From positions 3,162,001 through 3,226,000 of the forward strand of contig OW818686.1 of assembly GCA_942493305.1 (NCBI GenBank): a stretch of DNA of 64,000 bases, given 5' to 3'. The position numbers and the translations under genes were made by a program. Below the pieces are notes generated by a model. It was not told where the DNA came from, did not search any database, and worked only from the letters and a program-made list of their open reading frames with translations. Positions 1-9,475 of the stretch are shown piece by piece; position 1 is the stretch's first letter, and the number at the start of each line of letters is the position of its first letter. The DNA comes from UBA7672 sp030824255. Its GTDB lineage: Bacteria; Pseudomonadota; Alphaproteobacteria; Caulobacterales; Hyphomonadaceae.

Positions 1-2
1 AA

Positions 3-2300
3 GTCGAGAAAGGCGGCGGCGAAATCCTGCTCGTCGCCCAGAAAGAAGCCGGCGTTGATGACCCGGCCGAAGAAGATCTTTACTCCGTCGGCGTCGTCGC
101 CTCGATCCTCCAGCTCCTGAAGCTGCCTGATGGCACCGTGAAGGTTCTGGTCGAAGGCAAGCATCGCGCGCGCCTCGAAAAGCTGATCGACAAGGGCGAC
201 TACTACGCCGCCGAATTCTCGCGCCTCGACGAGAAGGCGGCTGACTCTGAAGAGTCCGCCGCGCTGATGCGCGCCGTCGTTGAGCAGTTCGACGGCTACG
301 TAAAACTCAACCGCAAGATCCCGGCCGAGACCGTCGGCACGGTGAGCGCGATCACGGACCCCGGTCATCTGGCCGATGCCGTGGCGGCGCAGCTGTCGAT
401 CAAGCTGGAAGACAAGGAGCAACTGCTCGAACTCATCGACGTGACCGAGCGTCTGGAGAAGGTGTTCTCGCTTATGGAAGGCGAGATCGGCATGCTCCAG
501 ATGGAGCGGAAGATCCGCAACCGCGTGAAGCGGCAGATGGAGAAGACGCAGCGCGAATACTACCTCAACGAACAGATGAAGGCGATCCAGCGCGAGCTGG
601 GTGATGGCGACTCTGGCGGCGAGCGCGACGAGATCGGCGAGCTCGAAGAGAAGATCGCCAACACGCCGATGTCTGAAGAGGCGCGTGCGAAAGCCGAGCA
701 GGAAGTGAAGAAGCTGCGTCAGATGTCGCCGATGTCGGCGGAATCCACCGTGGTGCGCAACTACCTCGACTGGATGGTCTCGCTGCCCTGGGGCCGCAAG
801 AAAGAAGTCGTGCGCGATCTTCAACATGCCGAAGACGTTCTCAACGCCGATCACTACGGCCTCGAGAAGGTGAAGGAACGCATTCTCGAACACCTCGCCG
901 TGCAGGCGCGGGCGGACAAGGTGCGTGGCCCGATCCTGTGCCTCGTCGGTCCTCCGGGCGTCGGCAAGACCTCGCTTGGCAAGTCCATCGCGAAGGCGAC
1001 GGGCCGGGACTTCGTGCGCGTGTCGCTCGGCGGCGTGCGTGACGAGGCCGAGATCCGCGGTCACCGCCGTACCTACATCGGCTCCATGCCGGGCCGCGTC
1101 ATCCAGTCGATGAAGAAGGCAAAGAGCGGCAACCCGCTCTTCCTGCTCGACGAGATCGACAAGCTTGGCCAGGACTATCGCGGCGATCCGTCGTCGGCCC
1201 TGCTGGAGGTCCTCGATCCCGAGCAGAACGTGACGTTCAACGACCACTATCTGGAAGTCGATTACGACCTCTCGGATACGATGTTCATCACGACGGCCAA
1301 CTCGCTGAACATGCCTCAGCCGCTTCTTGACCGGATGGAGATCATCCGTCTCGAGGGCTACACGGAAGACGAGAAGGTCGAGATCGCCAAGCGGCACCTG
1401 CTGCCCAAGACGATCGAGAACCACTCGCTGCGTGAAGGCGAACTCATCGTCGAAGACAGCGCGATCCGCGACCTGATCCGTTACTACACCCGCGAAAGCG
1501 GCGTACGTTCGCTGGAACGCGAGATGGCGCGCCTTGCCCGCAAGGCGGTTCGCGACATCGAGATGAAGAAGGCGACTTCGGTCACGGTGAGCGACGAGAA
1601 CCTCGACAAGTTCGCTGGCGTGCGGAAATACCGCTTCGGCATGGCGGACCGCGAGGATCAGGTCGGCGTCGTCACAGGCCTCGCCTGGACGGAAGTTGGC
1701 GGTGATCTGCTCACCATCGAGGCCGTGCAGATGCCGGGTCGTGGCCGCATGACGGTTACCGGCAGCCTGCGCGACGTGATGAAGGAGTCGATCTCTGCGG
1801 CCCAGTCGCTCGTGCGGTCCCGCTCGGTGCAGATGGGCATCCGCCCGCCTGTGTTCGACAACACGGATATCCACGTGCACGTGCCGGATGGCGCAACGCC
1901 CAAGGATGGTCCGTCGGCGGGTATCGCCATGACGACGGCGATCACCTCGCTGCTGACGGGTAACCCGATCCGCAAGGATATCGCCATGACCGGCGAGATC
2001 ACCCTGCGTGGCCGTGTCCTGCCCATCGGCGGCCTGAAAGAGAAACTGCTCGCGGCCCTGCGTGGCGGCATCAAGACGGTGCTGATCCCCGAGGAGAACG
2101 AGAAGGATCTCGTCGACCTGCCGGAGAATGTGAAGACCGGGCTGACCATCGTGCCCGTGTCCACCATCGAGCAGGTTCTCGCCCGCGCGCTGGTTCGGCC
2201 TCTCACGCCGATCCAGTGGAGCGAAGCGGAGGAGGCCGCCTACCGCGCCGAACTCGGTCGCGGCGGCGCCAAGCCTGGCGAAGCACAATTGCCCCACTAA
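3..2300 (+). CDS. lon: ATP-dependent protease Lon (5' end outside window)
   Basis: Lon is the soluble AAA+ serine protease that degrades misfolded and regulatory proteins. The frame is open to the first bases of the window and encodes LON substrate-binding domain sequence upstream of the first internal ATG, so the true start lies outside. The AAA+ Walker A (GPPGVGKT) and Walker B (LFLLDEIDK) motifs are present. The proteolytic domain has the Ser of KDGPSAG (codon at 1914) and the Lys of GGLKEKLLAA, the Ser-Lys dyad of the family. The C-terminus is normal and is followed by an intrinsic terminator. Only the N-terminal few dozen residues are missing. Confidence 0.97.
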   Translation, partial: VEKGGGEILLVAQKEAGVDDPAEEDLYSVGVVASILQLLKLPDGTVKVLVEGKHRARLEKLIDKGDYYAAEFSRLDEKAADSEESAALMRAVVEQFDGYVKLNRKIPAETVGTVSAITDPGHLADAVAAQLSIKLEDKEQLLELIDVTERLEKVFSLMEGEIGMLQMERKIRNRVKRQMEKTQREYYLNEQMKAIQRELGDGDSGGERDEIGELEEKIANTPMSEEARAKAEQEVKKLRQMSPMSAESTVVRNYLDWMVSLPWGRKKEVVRDLQHAEDVLNADHYGLEKVKERILEHLAVQARADKVRGPILCLVGPPGVGKTSLGKSIAKATGRDFVRVSLGGVRDEAEIRGHRRTYIGSMPGRVIQSMKKAKSGNPLFLLDEIDKLGQDYRGDPSSALLEVLDPEQNVTFNDHYLEVDYDLSDTMFITTANSLNMPQPLLDRMEIIRLEGYTEDEKVEIAKRHLLPKTIENHSLREGELIVEDSAIRDLIRYYTRESGVRSLEREMARLARKAVRDIEMKKATSVTVSDENLDKFAGVRKYRFGMADREDQVGVVTGLAWTEVGGDLLTIEAVQMPGRGRMTVTGSLRDVMKESISAAQSLVRSRSVQMGIRPPVFDNTDIHVHVPDGATPKDGPSAGIAMTTAITSLLTGNPIRKDIAMTGEITLRGRVLPIGGLKEKLLAALRGGIKTVLIPEENEKDLVDLPENVKTGLTIVPVSTIEQVLARALVRPLTPIQWSEAEEAAYRAELGRGGAKPGEAQLPH

Positions 2301-2324
2301 TTCTGGGGAAATGAAACCTGACGA

Positions 2325-2352
2325 AGGCCCGCCGGAAACGGCGGGCCTTTTG
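2325..2352 (+). terminator. Intrinsic terminator of lon
   Basis: A GC-rich hairpin (arms AAGGCCCGC and GCGGGCCTT) starts about 25 bases after the lon stop and is followed by TTTTGTTAT on the plus strand. Confidence 0.85.
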
Positions 2353-2437
2353 TTATTGGTCTGTATACGGAATGGCGACGACCTGCCGCGCGCCAGTAAA
2401 ATGTAGCACAAGCACTCAATTTGGGTTGGTTAACTTT

Positions 2438-2455
2438 GGCGCTTTTATAAGCGCC
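2438..2455. promoter_or_regulatory. Perfect inverted repeat just upstream of the MHYT kinase start
   Basis: GGCGCTT-TTAT-AAGCGCC is a perfect 7 bp inverted repeat with a 4-base spacer. It ends three bases before the ATG preferred for the kinase. It could be an operator, or an RNA hairpin occupying the ribosome-binding region. No Shine-Dalgarno sequence is visible before that ATG. Confidence 0.4.
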
Positions 2456-2458
2456 GCC

Positions 2459-4576
2459 ATGACGATACTTGGCATCTGCTTCGACTCTTCCGCGCAGGGC
2501 GTCCACACCGGCCATGACCTTGGCCTGGTGCTGCTGTCCTTCATCATCGCGGCGATTGCATCATACTGTTCGCTCGACATGGCGGAACGGATGCGCAGTT
2601 CCGAGGGGCGCACGCGCGCCTTCTGGCTCGTGATGGCGGGCGCAACGCTCGGCGGCGGCATCTGGTCGATGCATTTCATCGCCATGACGGCGTTCCATGC
2701 GCCGCTGGAGCAGGGCTACGACCCCGGCCTCACGATCATCTCGGGCCTTATCGCCATCGCCGCCGTCATCGGCGGGCTTGCCGCACTCGGCCGCAAGCCC
2801 GGCTGGCTGCGCCTGATCGGCGCCGGCGTCGGCGTGGGCCTCGGCGTCGTCGTCATGCACTACATGGGCATGGCCGCGCTGCACGTTGAAGGACAGGTGG
2901 TCTACCGCCCCGAGATATTCTCCATTTCCGTCCTGATCGCGCTGACCGCCGCCACCGTCGCGCTTTGGCTGGCGACCAACCTTCGCCATCTCTGGCAGCG
3001 CGTTGGCGCCGCCATCGTCATGGCCGTCGCGATCTGCGGCATGCATTACACCGGCATGGCTGGCACCGTCCTGATCGCCGTTCCCGTCGATCTCCCGATG
3101 GACGCCTTCGTCTCCAAGAGCATGCTCGGCGCGCTGGTCGCCATATCCACCATGTGCGTCATCATCGTTGCTCTGGTGCTGGCCTTCATCGACCGCCGCC
3201 TGGAGGCCCGTTCGGTGCAGGAAGCCAATCGTCTCCGCGAGATCAATGCCGATCTCGAAACTGCCAAGCACGAAGCCGACGCCGCCAACCGCGCCAAATC
3301 CGCCTTCCTCGCCACGATGAGCCACGAGATCCGCACGCCGATGAACGGCGTCCTCGGCATGCTGGAAGTCACGCTGCGCGGCATCATCGACGAGCGCGTC
3401 CGCGATCACCTCACAACGGCCCGCGACTCCGCTTTCAATCTGCTCACCATCCTCAACGACATCCTGGATTACTCGAAGCTCGAAGCCGGACAGCTCCAGC
3501 TCGAGAGCCTGTCGTTCAGCGTGCGCGAGGTTGCCGACGATGTCGCCTCCATGCTGGCGACCGAAGTCGCCCAGAAGAAGCTCTGGATCGATGTGACTGT
3601 CGATCCGGCGACGCCGCAATGGGTCATGGGCGATCCCACGCGCTTCCGGCAGATACTGCTGAACCTTGTCTCCAACGCCGTGAAGTTCACGGACAAGGGA
3701 TCGATCAAGATCAATGTCGGCTATCTGGCCGGCGAAGCGCCGCATGTCCTTCGTATCGAAGTCCGCGACACCGGTATCGGCATTCCGGAAGAGGTGCGCG
3801 CACGCCTGTTCAACCGCTTCAGCCAGGCTGACGCCTCGACCACACGCAAATTCGGCGGCACGGGCCTAGGCCTCGCCATTTCGCGCGAACTGGTCGCCTG
3901 CATGGGTGGCGAGATCGGCGTGACGTCGCAAGTCGGCCACGGCAGCTGCTTCTGGTTCGAGATGCCGACCGAAGAAGGCGCGGAGCCCGTGGTAAAAACA
4001 ACCGGACGTTCCGTTGTCATCAACGGCGCCCGCCTGCGCATCCTGGTCGCCGAGGACAACCCTGTGAACCAGAAGGTCCTCGCCACGCTGATGGCCGGGC
4101 AGGGGCACGATCTCACCTTCGTCAACGATGGCGCGCAGGCGCTCGCCGCCGTGCGCGACGGCTCGTTCGACATGGTGCTGATGGACGTCTCCATGCCGGT
4201 CATGGATGGCCCAACAGCCACGAAGGCCATTCGCAATCTCTCAGGCGTCGAGTCCCGCATTCCCATCATCGCGCTGACGGCCAACGCCATGGCTGGCGAT
4301 CGCGAGGCCTATCTCGCCGCCGGCATGAGTGACTACGTGTCGAAGCCAATCAATCTCGACCACCTGCTCACTGCAATCGCGCGCCAGGCGCCTGGTGTGG
4401 CGACAACGCTGCCACCGCTGCCTGCCCCTGCGCCGCAGAAAGCGCAGCAGGCCGCATCATCCGGCGCCGGCGCCGACGCCGACGCCGACGACGTACTCGC
4501 CTCGCTAAGCGCCGATCTGGACGACATGATCGCCAATCTCGGTGCGATTGCGATCAAGCAGGAAGACGCGGCCTAG
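2459..4576 (+). CDS. MHYT-domain hybrid sensor histidine kinase / response regulator
   Basis: Membrane hybrid kinase of 705 residues from the chosen ATG. The N-terminal part has about seven hydrophobic helices with the repeated Met-His signature of the MHYT domain (MHF, MHYMGMA, MHYTGMA), thought to bind metal and sense gases or redox state. Then come a HisKA H-box (MSHEIRTPMNGVLGM, His near residue 289), a HATPase_c domain (GIGIPEE, GTGLGLAIS) and a receiver domain (phospho-acceptor Asp near 576 in VLMDVSMP). The Ala/Pro-rich tail has no recognisable phosphotransfer domain. An in-frame ATG 29 codons upstream (2372) is possible, but the added residues do not look like family sequence. It stands alone, so its partner is unknown. 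Confidence 0.88.
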   Translation: MTILGICFDSSAQGVHTGHDLGLVLLSFIIAAIASYCSLDMAERMRSSEGRTRAFWLVMAGATLGGGIWSMHFIAMTAFHAPLEQGYDPGLTIISGLIAIAAVIGGLAALGRKPGWLRLIGAGVGVGLGVVVMHYMGMAALHVEGQVVYRPEIFSISVLIALTAATVALWLATNLRHLWQRVGAAIVMAVAICGMHYTGMAGTVLIAVPVDLPMDAFVSKSMLGALVAISTMCVIIVALVLAFIDRRLEARSVQEANRLREINADLETAKHEADAANRAKSAFLATMSHEIRTPMNGVLGMLEVTLRGIIDERVRDHLTTARDSAFNLLTILNDILDYSKLEAGQLQLESLSFSVREVADDVASMLATEVAQKKLWIDVTVDPATPQWVMGDPTRFRQILLNLVSNAVKFTDKGSIKINVGYLAGEAPHVLRIEVRDTGIGIPEEVRARLFNRFSQADASTTRKFGGTGLGLAISRELVACMGGEIGVTSQVGHGSCFWFEMPTEEGAEPVVKTTGRSVVINGARLRILVAEDNPVNQKVLATLMAGQGHDLTFVNDGAQALAAVRDGSFDMVLMDVSMPVMDGPTATKAIRNLSGVESRIPIIALTANAMAGDREAYLAAGMSDYVSKPINLDHLLTAIARQAPGVATTLPPLPAPAPQKAQQAASSGAGADADADDVLASLSADLDDMIANLGAIAIKQEDAA

Positions 4577-4630
4577 CACTCGGGCATCCGCAGGCTGTTC
4601 GCCACGCAGGCGGAATCGGCTATCGAGGGG

Positions 4631-5692
4631 TCAGACTGCGGCTTCTGCCAGCGCCGCTTTCTTGCGCGGCCTCAGCTTCGCCCACTCCGGCCGTACATAA
4701 AGCGCGATCAGCGGCGTGCGCTTGATGGCGAGATGGAACAGCAGCGGCAGCACCGCCGAGATCGCCATGATGACGAAGCACGCCCACCCGACATCCGGAA
4801 TGATCTGCTTCGATGCCAGGAAGCGCTCCAGCAGCGTCATCGGGAAGAAGAATGTCAGGTAGATGACGATCGAGTTCTTGCCGCAATAGCGCAGGAAGCC
4901 GGCAAACTTCGTCATCGACAGCAACGCCGCAAGCTCCACGATCGCCAGCGCCCCGGCGATGCCCATCAACAGGCCATAGCCGGGCAGCTGATGCATGTCG
5001 TTCTGCGTCAGCCACTCATTGCAGATCGCCCAGCCGGCCAGCACGCCCACCGTCAGCCACGGCCGTGCCTTCGCACGGTCAGCAACATCGAATACGACAG
5101 TGTGCAGCGCGTAGCCGATGAAGAAGTACACGAAGTACTCCATGAACCGGTTGGCGATGAAGCTCTGCGTGTCGATCCACAGCGCCTGATGCGCAATCTG
5201 CAGCGCGGCGGCAGCGGCGATCACAACCCACTTCGGGAGGCGCGCGAGGAGGCGCGTGACGACATAGAACACCGCCAGCATGTGGACGAACCACAAGACG
5301 CCCGTCGGCTGGATGATGTTCCAGACATAGAGCTTCACGAACGCCACCGGGTCCGCGCGCAGGACATCATTGTCCGTCAGCAACAGCGTGAGACCCAGCC
5401 AGAGCAGATAGAAATACGCGAAGTGCACGACCTTCTTGTCGATGTAGGTCGTGAGGTTCGAGGTGATCGTGCGCGACAGGAACAGGCCGGAGATCAGGAA
5501 GAAGTCCGGCATCCGGAACGGCTTCGAGAAGTCCACGATCCAGCGCATCCACCCTTCGGCGCCCACAGCCTCTTCGTAGTGGTTAACCGTGTGGAACATC
5601 ACCACGAGAAGGATGCAGATACCCTTCGCGTAATCGACCCAACCCACGCGGTCGGCGCCGGGAGGCGTGTAGGAGGCGGGGGCGGTTTGCAT
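4631..5692 (-). CDS. Acyltransferase 3 family membrane protein
   Basis: A 353-residue polytopic inner-membrane protein with about ten hydrophobic segments. It opens with the typical acyltransferase-3 sequence VDYAKGICILLVVMFHT, whose membrane-embedded His is the presumed catalytic residue. The RMPDFFLISGLFLSR segment is also characteristic of the family. Such proteins O-acylate surface polysaccharides, glucans or lipids using an acyl-CoA donor. No glycosyltransferase genes adjoin it, so the substrate cannot be inferred. It is convergent with the hybrid kinase gene and separated from it by about 55 bases. Confidence 0.82.
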   Translation of the reverse strand: MQTAPASYTPPGADRVGWVDYAKGICILLVVMFHTVNHYEEAVGAEGWMRWIVDFSKPFRMPDFFLISGLFLSRTITSNLTTYIDKKVVHFAYFYLLWLGLTLLLTDNDVLRADPVAFVKLYVWNIIQPTGVLWFVHMLAVFYVVTRLLARLPKWVVIAAAAALQIAHQALWIDTQSFIANRFMEYFVYFFIGYALHTVVFDVADRAKARPWLTVGVLAGWAICNEWLTQNDMHQLPGYGLLMGIAGALAIVELAALLSMTKFAGFLRYCGKNSIVIYLTFFFPMTLLERFLASKQIIPDVGWACFVIMAISAVLPLLFHLAIKRTPLIALYVRPEWAKLRPRKKAALAEAAV

Positions 5693-5909
5693 CGTTCTGA
5701 TCCAGTGTTCCTAGCACGGGTGGCCAAAAGGACCGTAAACGGCCATCTCGCGCTTTCGCTTGGATGGGGAAACGCAATGCCCGTGCCGTCGCCACGCGAG
5801 AGCGCGCAACGGGCGAATGATGAGCGCTTTCAGTGCTGACGGCCTTTAACCATCGACCGACTCTGCCAGTCGTGCTGATGTCGCCGCTGCAGAAGATGCG
5901 GGGGCCGCA

Positions 5910-7226
5910 ATGAAATTCGTCAACTCACTGGGCGCGGCTTTGCTGTTGGCGTCGTGCAGCACGATGGAGGAGATCGTGCGCGATATTCCCAACGCGTCGC
6001 CCCCGACTGGCACGGCGTCCGCGCCTGCGCCGGTATCTCCTCCCGCCGCGAAGACTGCAGTGCTGATCGCCTCGCCCGTTTCGGAAGTCACCTACGCCAG
6101 CCCCATGAGCGAGATGATCTTGAGCCCGGGCGATATCCGCTACACGCAGACCAGCGAAGGCGTCTGGAACAGGTTCGACATCGGTGGCAGGAACATCGCC
6201 ACGTACACCGTTGTCGGCACAAAGCCTGAGTGGATCGAGCTGGCGCAATCGGGCGCCGCCGAGAAGACGCGGTTCAACGTCAAGACCAGGGCAATCATCG
6301 ACATCGCGGCTGACGGCAAGGAAACGCATGCCGGCACGATCCAGTCCATGTCGGTCGGGCCGGTTGTGAACGGCGCAAACGTCACGTGGGTCGGGTTCGC
6401 GACGGGCGCGGCGAAGTTCGTGCAGACGGACGACAAGACATGGACCGAGTTCGGCGGCGATGGCCGCGCGATGGACAAGTTCAACGAAACAATGCGCGAC
6501 GAGTGGTCCGTCTATCTCGAGACGCCCGATGGCGGGAAGAAAATCCAGCTCGACCTTTATCGCCGCATGATCGGCCTCGGCACGGGCGGGCCGGTGAGCG
6601 ACTACATGCCGATCCTCACGGCCGAATTCCCTGTGCCGGAATCATCTTCGCCCCTGCCGATAAATGGCTTTACCGCGAAGCGCGTGTTGTTTGACGGTGG
6701 CAAGCAGGCGCTTGCCTACCACAACGCCGGTGAATGGGTCGCCTACCGCAATGGCCGCGTGGAAGGCATGTATGCGATCGCCTTCATCAGCGTCGACAGC
6801 GTAAGCCTTCGCGACAAGCGGGATGGCAGCCGGATTGACCTGAACACGAAGCTAAAGGCGCTCCAGTATCGGGATGGGAAGCCAGATGTGCCCGTTGAGG
6901 AGATCCAGACCGTGGCGTCCGGCCCGAATGGCGGGCAGCTTGCGCCGGAGGCGGCGCAACGCGACCGTGTGAAGAAGGTGGTGTTTGGCAAAGGTAGCCA
7001 ACTGCTCATCGACGAGGGTGAGCGTGGATGGGTGCTCTATGATGGCGGTGGTCGTGTGGACCACGAGCTGATCCGTCGCGAAGGCAACGGCTTGCTGTTG
7101 AGGAACAAGAACCGCGGCTCGGCCCTGCGCGTGGACATCGAGAAGCGCATGGTGCAGCGCGACTATGGCGGCCGCTGGATCGACGCCTACCGTATCGACG
7201 ACATGTCGAACACAGGCGGGGAATAG
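5910..7226 (+). CDS. Predicted lipoprotein of unknown function
   Basis: A 438-residue protein beginning MKFVNSLGAALLLASC, a short lipoprotein signal with lipobox LLASC, so it is probably anchored in the outer membrane or periplasm. After a Pro/Ala-rich linker (about residues 25-60), the rest looks beta-rich, with repeated segments carrying a central aromatic (GVWNRFDIGG, KTWTEFGGDG, GEWVAYRNG, RGWVLYDGGG). This suggests roughly five related 60-80 residue beta modules, as in propeller or beta-sandwich proteins. I do not recognise the family. It is monocistronic, between a divergent acyltransferase gene and an alpha-glucosidase gene. Confidence 0.75.
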   Translation: MKFVNSLGAALLLASCSTMEEIVRDIPNASPPTGTASAPAPVSPPAAKTAVLIASPVSEVTYASPMSEMILSPGDIRYTQTSEGVWNRFDIGGRNIATYTVVGTKPEWIELAQSGAAEKTRFNVKTRAIIDIAADGKETHAGTIQSMSVGPVVNGANVTWVGFATGAAKFVQTDDKTWTEFGGDGRAMDKFNETMRDEWSVYLETPDGGKKIQLDLYRRMIGLGTGGPVSDYMPILTAEFPVPESSSPLPINGFTAKRVLFDGGKQALAYHNAGEWVAYRNGRVEGMYAIAFISVDSVSLRDKRDGSRIDLNTKLKALQYRDGKPDVPVEEIQTVASGPNGGQLAPEAAQRDRVKKVVFGKGSQLLIDEGERGWVLYDGGGRVDHELIRREGNGLLLRNKNRGSALRVDIEKRMVQRDYGGRWIDAYRIDDMSNTGGE

Positions 7227-7385
7227 CCCTCCGCAGTTCAGTTGCGGGGCGGGGTGGGCTATGCCGATGTTGACGGCGCCCTAGCTTAAAGGGCCGAGCA
7301 GAATCCCTGCCCACCCCGTTGCGTGGCTGCCGCAAGGCGGTATGCCGGTGCATCCGGATTCTGATCCGCCCTTGTCGAGGTAGGC

Positions 7386-8975
7386 ATGACCGACAATCAC
7401 TGGTGGCGCGGCGCGGTGATGTACCAGATCTATCCGCGCTCGTTCGCGGATACGAACGGTGATGGTATCGGCGACCTGAAGGGCGTCACGTCGAAGCTGG
7501 ACCATGTCCGCTCGCTCGGCGTCGATGGCCTCTGGCTCTCGCCCTTCTTCAAGAGCCCTATGCGGGACTTCGGCTATGACGTCTCGGACTATTGCGATGT
7601 CGATCCGATGTTCGGCTCACTCGCCGATGTCGATGCGCTGCTGAAGGGCGCCCACGCACGCGAGCTGAAAGTCATCATCGACCAGGTCTGGTCGCACACC
7701 TCGTCCGATCATGCGTGGTTCCAGGAAAGCCGCCAGAACCGCACGAACGCAAAAGCCGACTGGTATGTCTGGGCCGATCCCAAGCCCGATGGCTCGCCGC
7801 CCAACAACTGGCAGGCCTGGTTCGGCGGCCCGGCATGGACGTGGGAGCCGCGCCGCCGCCAGTATTACCAGCACAACTTCCTGCCCACGCAGCCCGATCT
7901 CAATTTCCGCTCGCCGGATGTGCAGGCCGCCATCCTCGAAGTGGCGCGCTTCTGGATGGATCGCGGCGTCGATGGATTCCGCCTCGACGTGGCGAACTAC
8001 TACGTTCACGACGCGATGCTGCGCGACAACCCACCCTCGGGCGATCCAGCCCCCGCGCTGCCGCGCAACATGCAGCTGCACACATACAACTCGAACCAGC
8101 CCGAAACGCTGGCCTTCATCGCCAAGCTGCGCGAGGTGGTCGATGGCCGCGGCGCAAAGATGATGGTCGGCGAACTCGCCCCCGGCTCCTATGCGCTGAT
8201 GCACGACTACACGCGCACGCAGAAACGCCTGCACACTGCCTATGCCTTCGACTTCCTCGGCGCGTGGCCCGGTGTTGAACGCATGGCCGAAATCCTCCAG
8301 CAATGGCGCGAGGGCGCGGACGATGGCTGGCCAAGCTGGGCGGTCTCCAATCATGACGTGGCCCGCGTCGCCACACGCTGGGGCGAGGGCATCGGCGCCG
8401 CAGCCCCGCGCGCAGCCCCGCTTTTCATGTCGCTCCTGCTCGCGCTGCGCGGCACGATCTTCATGTATCAGGGGGAGGAGCTCGGCCTTCCCGACGCAGA
8501 CGTTCCGTTCGAAAAGCTGCAGGACCCATGGGGCATCGCCGGCTGGCCCGCCACCAAGGGCCGCGACGGTTGCCGCACGCCCATGCCGTGGAAAGACGAA
8601 GTCATGGCCGGCTTCACGAAAGCGAAGGAAGCCTGGCTTCCTATCGATCCGCGCCAGCGCGTCCTCGCCGTCGACAAGCAGGAGAAGCTGACGGAGTCGA
8701 TGCTCCACACCACCCGCCATCTCATTGCGCTGCGCAAGGCAAGCAAGGCGCTGGGCGAGGGCGCATTCGAAATCGTCGAGGCCGCAAATGGCCGCTTCGT
8801 CTTCGACCGGGTGTGGCAGTCGCAGCGCATCCGCTGCCTCTTCAACTTCACCAGCGCGACAACCACAATGCCCCTGAGCGGCAAGCCGGAGATACTCTGG
8901 TCCCCCGAAGCCATCCTTTCCGGCGGCAACCTAGTTATGGAGCCATTCTCGGCAGCGTGGCTGCGTCTGGCTTAG
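7386..8975 (+). CDS. GH13 alpha-glucosidase
   Basis: A 529-residue cytoplasmic glycoside hydrolase of family 13 (oligo-1,6-glucosidase / alpha-glucosidase group). The N-terminal WWRGAVMYQIYPRSFAD and GDLKGVTSKLDHVRSLGVD are characteristic. Catalytic residues visible are Asp201 in GFRLDVANYY (nucleophile), Glu263 in MVGELAPGSY (acid/base) and Asp324 in VSNHDVAR. No signal peptide is present. It would hydrolyse terminal alpha-glucosidic bonds in maltose or isomaltose-type oligosaccharides. No transporter or maltose regulator adjoins it. A weak Shine-Dalgarno sequence (GAGG) precedes the ATG. Confidence 0.92.
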   Translation: MTDNHWWRGAVMYQIYPRSFADTNGDGIGDLKGVTSKLDHVRSLGVDGLWLSPFFKSPMRDFGYDVSDYCDVDPMFGSLADVDALLKGAHARELKVIIDQVWSHTSSDHAWFQESRQNRTNAKADWYVWADPKPDGSPPNNWQAWFGGPAWTWEPRRRQYYQHNFLPTQPDLNFRSPDVQAAILEVARFWMDRGVDGFRLDVANYYVHDAMLRDNPPSGDPAPALPRNMQLHTYNSNQPETLAFIAKLREVVDGRGAKMMVGELAPGSYALMHDYTRTQKRLHTAYAFDFLGAWPGVERMAEILQQWREGADDGWPSWAVSNHDVARVATRWGEGIGAAAPRAAPLFMSLLLALRGTIFMYQGEELGLPDADVPFEKLQDPWGIAGWPATKGRDGCRTPMPWKDEVMAGFTKAKEAWLPIDPRQRVLAVDKQEKLTESMLHTTRHLIALRKASKALGEGAFEIVEAANGRFVFDRVWQSQRIRCLFNFTSATTTMPLSGKPEILWSPEAILSGGNLVMEPFSAAWLRLA

Positions 8976-9019
8976 GGGCGGCGTTCCCATCTGCCTCACG
9001 GACAGCTAGGTTCCGGTCC

Positions 9020-9472
9020 ATGATCCGCGTCCAGACTGAACCCTTCGATGCTCACGCCGAATCCGCCGCCTTTGCCAAAGGCCGCGCGGAGGCCGGCGCG
9101 TTGGCCACGTTCGTCGGCTCGGTCCGTGATAGCGCCCATGGCGATACGGTGACTGCGCTGGATCTGGAGGCCTATCCCGGCTTCACCGAGAAGCAGATCG
9201 CGAAGATCGAGGCCGACGCCCGCGCCCGTTTCGATGTGATCGATATCCTCGTCATCCACCGCCATGGTCGCATGATGCCGGGCGAGGCCATCGTCCTCGT
9301 CTGCGCCCTCTCGAAACACCGCCGCGAAGCCCTGCAGGCCGTTGACTATCTGATGGACCGCCTCAAGACAGAAGCGCCGTTCTGGAAACGCGAAGTGCGG
9401 CCTGACGGCGAAGAGTGGATCGAACCGCGCAGCGACGACCGCGAAGCGCACGCACGTTGGACCAAGGAGTAA
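9020..9472 (+). CDS. moaE: Molybdopterin synthase catalytic subunit MoaE
   Basis: A 150-residue protein. MoaE pairs with MoaD to insert two sulfurs into cyclic pyranopterin monophosphate, forming molybdopterin. The family features are present: the GALATFVGSVRD core, the VIHRHGRMMPGE segment and the conserved lysines of MDRLKTEAPFWKRE near the active site. The ATG matches the usual MoaE length. The frame is open further upstream into the alpha-glucosidase gene, but those residues are not MoaE-like. moaB starts three bases after its stop, so the two are probably cotranscribed. Confidence 0.95.
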   Translation: MIRVQTEPFDAHAESAAFAKGRAEAGALATFVGSVRDSAHGDTVTALDLEAYPGFTEKQIAKIEADARARFDVIDILVIHRHGRMMPGEAIVLVCALSKHRREALQAVDYLMDRLKTEAPFWKREVRPDGEEWIEPRSDDREAHARWTKE

Positions 9473-9475
9473 GTT

